Shown one piece after another: positions 5,690-7,466 of a stretch of DNA of 7,466 bases. The stretch lies in the NCBI GenBank assembly GCA_023249835.1, contig JAHFBY010000073.1:1-7466 (forward strand), given 5' to 3'. Numbering within the stretch: the first letter of the stretch is position 1; each line of letters starts with the position of its first letter. The position numbers and the translations under genes are program-made. This stretch comes from Elusimicrobiota bacterium (GTDB lineage Bacteria > Elusimicrobiota > Elusimicrobia > 2-02-FULL-39-32). The notes below the pieces were generated by a model, which saw only the letters and a program-made list of their open reading frames with translations, was not told the origin of the DNA and did not search any database.

Positions 5690-7466
5690 ATGATTTCATC
5701 ACAATTCAGATTAAGAGAGAACTCCTTCCTTCAATCTGTTGCGATGATTTTAATTTGTTTTTTTATATATATTTTTTTTCTAATTACGACTGAAAGCCGC
5801 TACAAAGATGTCCCGTGGGGAGATGCGGCCTACTATACAATGATGGCCGCGCATTACAATGCTCCTGAAAAGATTCAAAATAAAATACCAACTATCTATG
5901 CAATGCGGGCATTGCCATCCATTATTGTAGGCATAGGTGTCTCCAGTTTTATTTCGCCGGAAGACCGTGAAACTTTAGTAAACGCTGCGCAGTTACAAAC
6001 TAATTCGCGCTACATGAATGTCAACACCGTTGTGCGTCGAGGCTATCTGGTTTTCAATGGTCTGTGCCATTTACTGACTGTTTGGCTGCTCTACCGGATC
6101 TTTCTTTTTCTGGGTTTTTGTCCAGAAATTTGCTTTGGGCTTCCGGTGGTCTTCATGACCTTTTATATTCCGGTCCGACTCTACATCTACTGGCCCCAGA
6201 TGGCTGACCCTTTGGGTTTTTTAATTTTGGCTAGTAGTTTTTACGCTCTTGTCCGCGGCTGGCTTTGGCGACTCCTGGCCTGCCTACTTCTCACCATCTT
6301 TGTGCGCGAAAACAACTTATTGCTCATCCCTTCATTATGGACATTGCTATTTTTTTCAAAAGACTTATCCAAGCCAAGAAAAATTCTTTGGATTGCCACA
6401 TCAATATTGCCGCTGCTTGTGTTCCTATGGTTCCGCAAACATAGCTACTTTCCCACAGAAATTAAACTGCCATTTTGTCCAACAAATGATGCCACTAATT
6501 TGAACCTTCCTAGTTTGGTCCCAGACTATTTCTTCCTTATTTTCTATCAGTTTACTAAAGTCAAAGGATGGATTGGAGCGCTGAGAATTGGGCTCATATT
6601 TTTTTATACCTTTGGACCACTGAGCTTTATTTTAATTGCAGAACCTCAAAGCTGCTTAACCGCCCTTAGAAAACATTCTTGGCTTGTCCCTTACTTTGTC
6701 TTGACTTTAGCAGCAGGACTCTTAGTGTCCGTTGATCGGTATTTATTTTACTTATATCCCATCATTTTCATTTTGATTGCCTATGTCATCAATGAGAAAC
6801 TAGATGCATTTGGATCGAAATGGTTTTTATTGGGAACTTGTATGCTAAACCTTGTCCTTTACTCCGCGTTCTCCCCGATTACAGACTCGAATATTTTAAC
6901 TGGCGATTACCGTCTATTAGAATTACTCTATCTTAATAACCGCTCCGAAGTTATTCCCTTAGCTTTTAAAACCCTTTTTATAAATATGTGTGGACTGGGG
7001 GCATTCATCCTCTTAAAACCCGGTTCGCGCACACATTGGAAACGTAATGGCGCGATATTACAGGCCGTCTTGCTCATTCTACTTGGCTTATGGATTGTTG
7101 CGGACTTTTCCACTCATATGCAAAACAAAAATAACCGCATTGCGCTGCTAAACTTAATTCCCGCACAAATTGAGGTCAGCAGTTTTAACCAATTTTTTGA
7201 AAATAAAGAAAATTTAATAGACGGTAATCCCAACACCTATTGGCACGCCCGATATCCTAAAACGGAATTGGAAAGCGTGATCAGTATAGACGCAAAGCAG
7301 AGCGTAAAAACCGGCCTGCTGCGAATTCTTCCGCGCAATGGTTTTTTAGATCAGTTATGGACCGGAGACCATGCTGCGTGGGAGGCGAGCGCGGATGGAG
7401 TTAATTGGAAATTGATTACCATGCTCGATATAGACCCCCAACAGTTAAATCAAAACAGCTGGTTAA
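5690..7466 (+). CDS. Polytopic membrane protein, GT-C glycosyltransferase-like, with C-terminal F5/8 type C (discoidin) domain; 3' partial
   Basis: The frame is open from the ATG at 5690 to the window edge: 592 codons, no stop, so the protein is cut off. About 12 hydrophobic segments are visible, among them residues 15-34, 119-142, 148-166, 174-190, 207-223, 232-248, 297-318, 331-348, 351-368, 378-396, 423-442 and 455-473. After the first segment comes WGDAAYYTMMA (43-53). An Asp in the first outer loop followed by Tyr residues is typical of GT-C membrane glycosyltransferases, which use polyprenyl-phosphate sugars; that assignment is inference. After the last segment, residues about 497-592 read as an F5/8 type C (discoidin) module: NLIDGNPNTYWHA (508-520), LLRILPRNG (543-551), and W564 with EASADGVNW (565-573). 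Such modules bind carbohydrates or surfaces and would lie outside the cytoplasmic membrane. Alternatively it is an uncharacterised membrane protein without transferase activity. The gene looks more T-rich than the GH94 gene, as expected for membrane proteins. Confidence 0.75.
   Translation, partial: MISSQFRLRENSFLQSVAMILICFFIYIFFLITTESRYKDVPWGDAAYYTMMAAHYNAPEKIQNKIPTIYAMRALPSIIVGIGVSSFISPEDRETLVNAAQLQTNSRYMNVNTVVRRGYLVFNGLCHLLTVWLLYRIFLFLGFCPEICFGLPVVFMTFYIPVRLYIYWPQMADPLGFLILASSFYALVRGWLWRLLACLLLTIFVRENNLLLIPSLWTLLFFSKDLSKPRKILWIATSILPLLVFLWFRKHSYFPTEIKLPFCPTNDATNLNLPSLVPDYFFLIFYQFTKVKGWIGALRIGLIFFYTFGPLSFILIAEPQSCLTALRKHSWLVPYFVLTLAAGLLVSVDRYLFYLYPIIFILIAYVINEKLDAFGSKWFLLGTCMLNLVLYSAFSPITDSNILTGDYRLLELLYLNNRSEVIPLAFKTLFINMCGLGAFILLKPGSRTHWKRNGAILQAVLLILLGLWIVADFSTHMQNKNNRIALLNLIPAQIEVSSFNQFFENKENLIDGNPNTYWHARYPKTELESVISIDAKQSVKTGLLRILPRNGFLDQLWTGDHAAWEASADGVNWKLITMLDIDPQQLNQNSWL

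Overview
The window is compact bacterial DNA with two divergent gene groups separated by a short AT-rich intergenic region (about 2774-2887). No rRNA, tRNA, CRISPR array, insertion sequence or phage gene is visible, and no stretch over 300 bases lacks a gene. The organism cannot be named from this sequence. Shine-Dalgarno sites, sigma-70-like promoters and tightly packed genes indicate a bacterium of moderate GC. The mix of glycan enzymes would fit an uncultivated lineage such as those of the PVC/Omnitrophota area, but that is only a guess.

Leftward group (minus strand, about 2840 down to 17): hisG (long-form ATP phosphoribosyltransferase, first step of histidine synthesis), then a family GT4 glycosyltransferase, then a NodB-type polysaccharide deacetylase. 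hisG and the GT4 gene are 43 bp apart. The GT4 and deacetylase genes overlap by 4 bp (ATGA), so these two are probably translationally coupled. A strong promoter candidate (TTGACA, 18 bp, TAAAAT) precedes hisG.

Rightward group (plus strand, 2888 to the window end): a 927-residue GH94 glycoside phosphorylase, related by motif to the laminaribiose/oligoglucan phosphorylase branch, then after 18 bp a large polytopic membrane protein. That membrane protein is open to the right edge. It resembles GT-C-fold membrane glycosyltransferases and carries a C-terminal F5/8 type C (discoidin-like) module. A promoter candidate (TTCAGA, 17 bp, TATAAT) precedes the GH94 gene.

The two promoters interlock: their -35 elements lie inside one another's spacers. 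A perfect 9-bp inverted repeat brackets the rightward -10 box and covers part of the leftward -35 box, making a good candidate operator for coordinated or mutually exclusive control. The other points worth a second look are a probable His-to-Gln change in the GH94 phosphate site, the membrane-enzyme/discoidin fusion, and hisG leading a glycan operon with no other his gene in view. The enzymes are recognisable families; no clearly new system is proven by the sequence alone.
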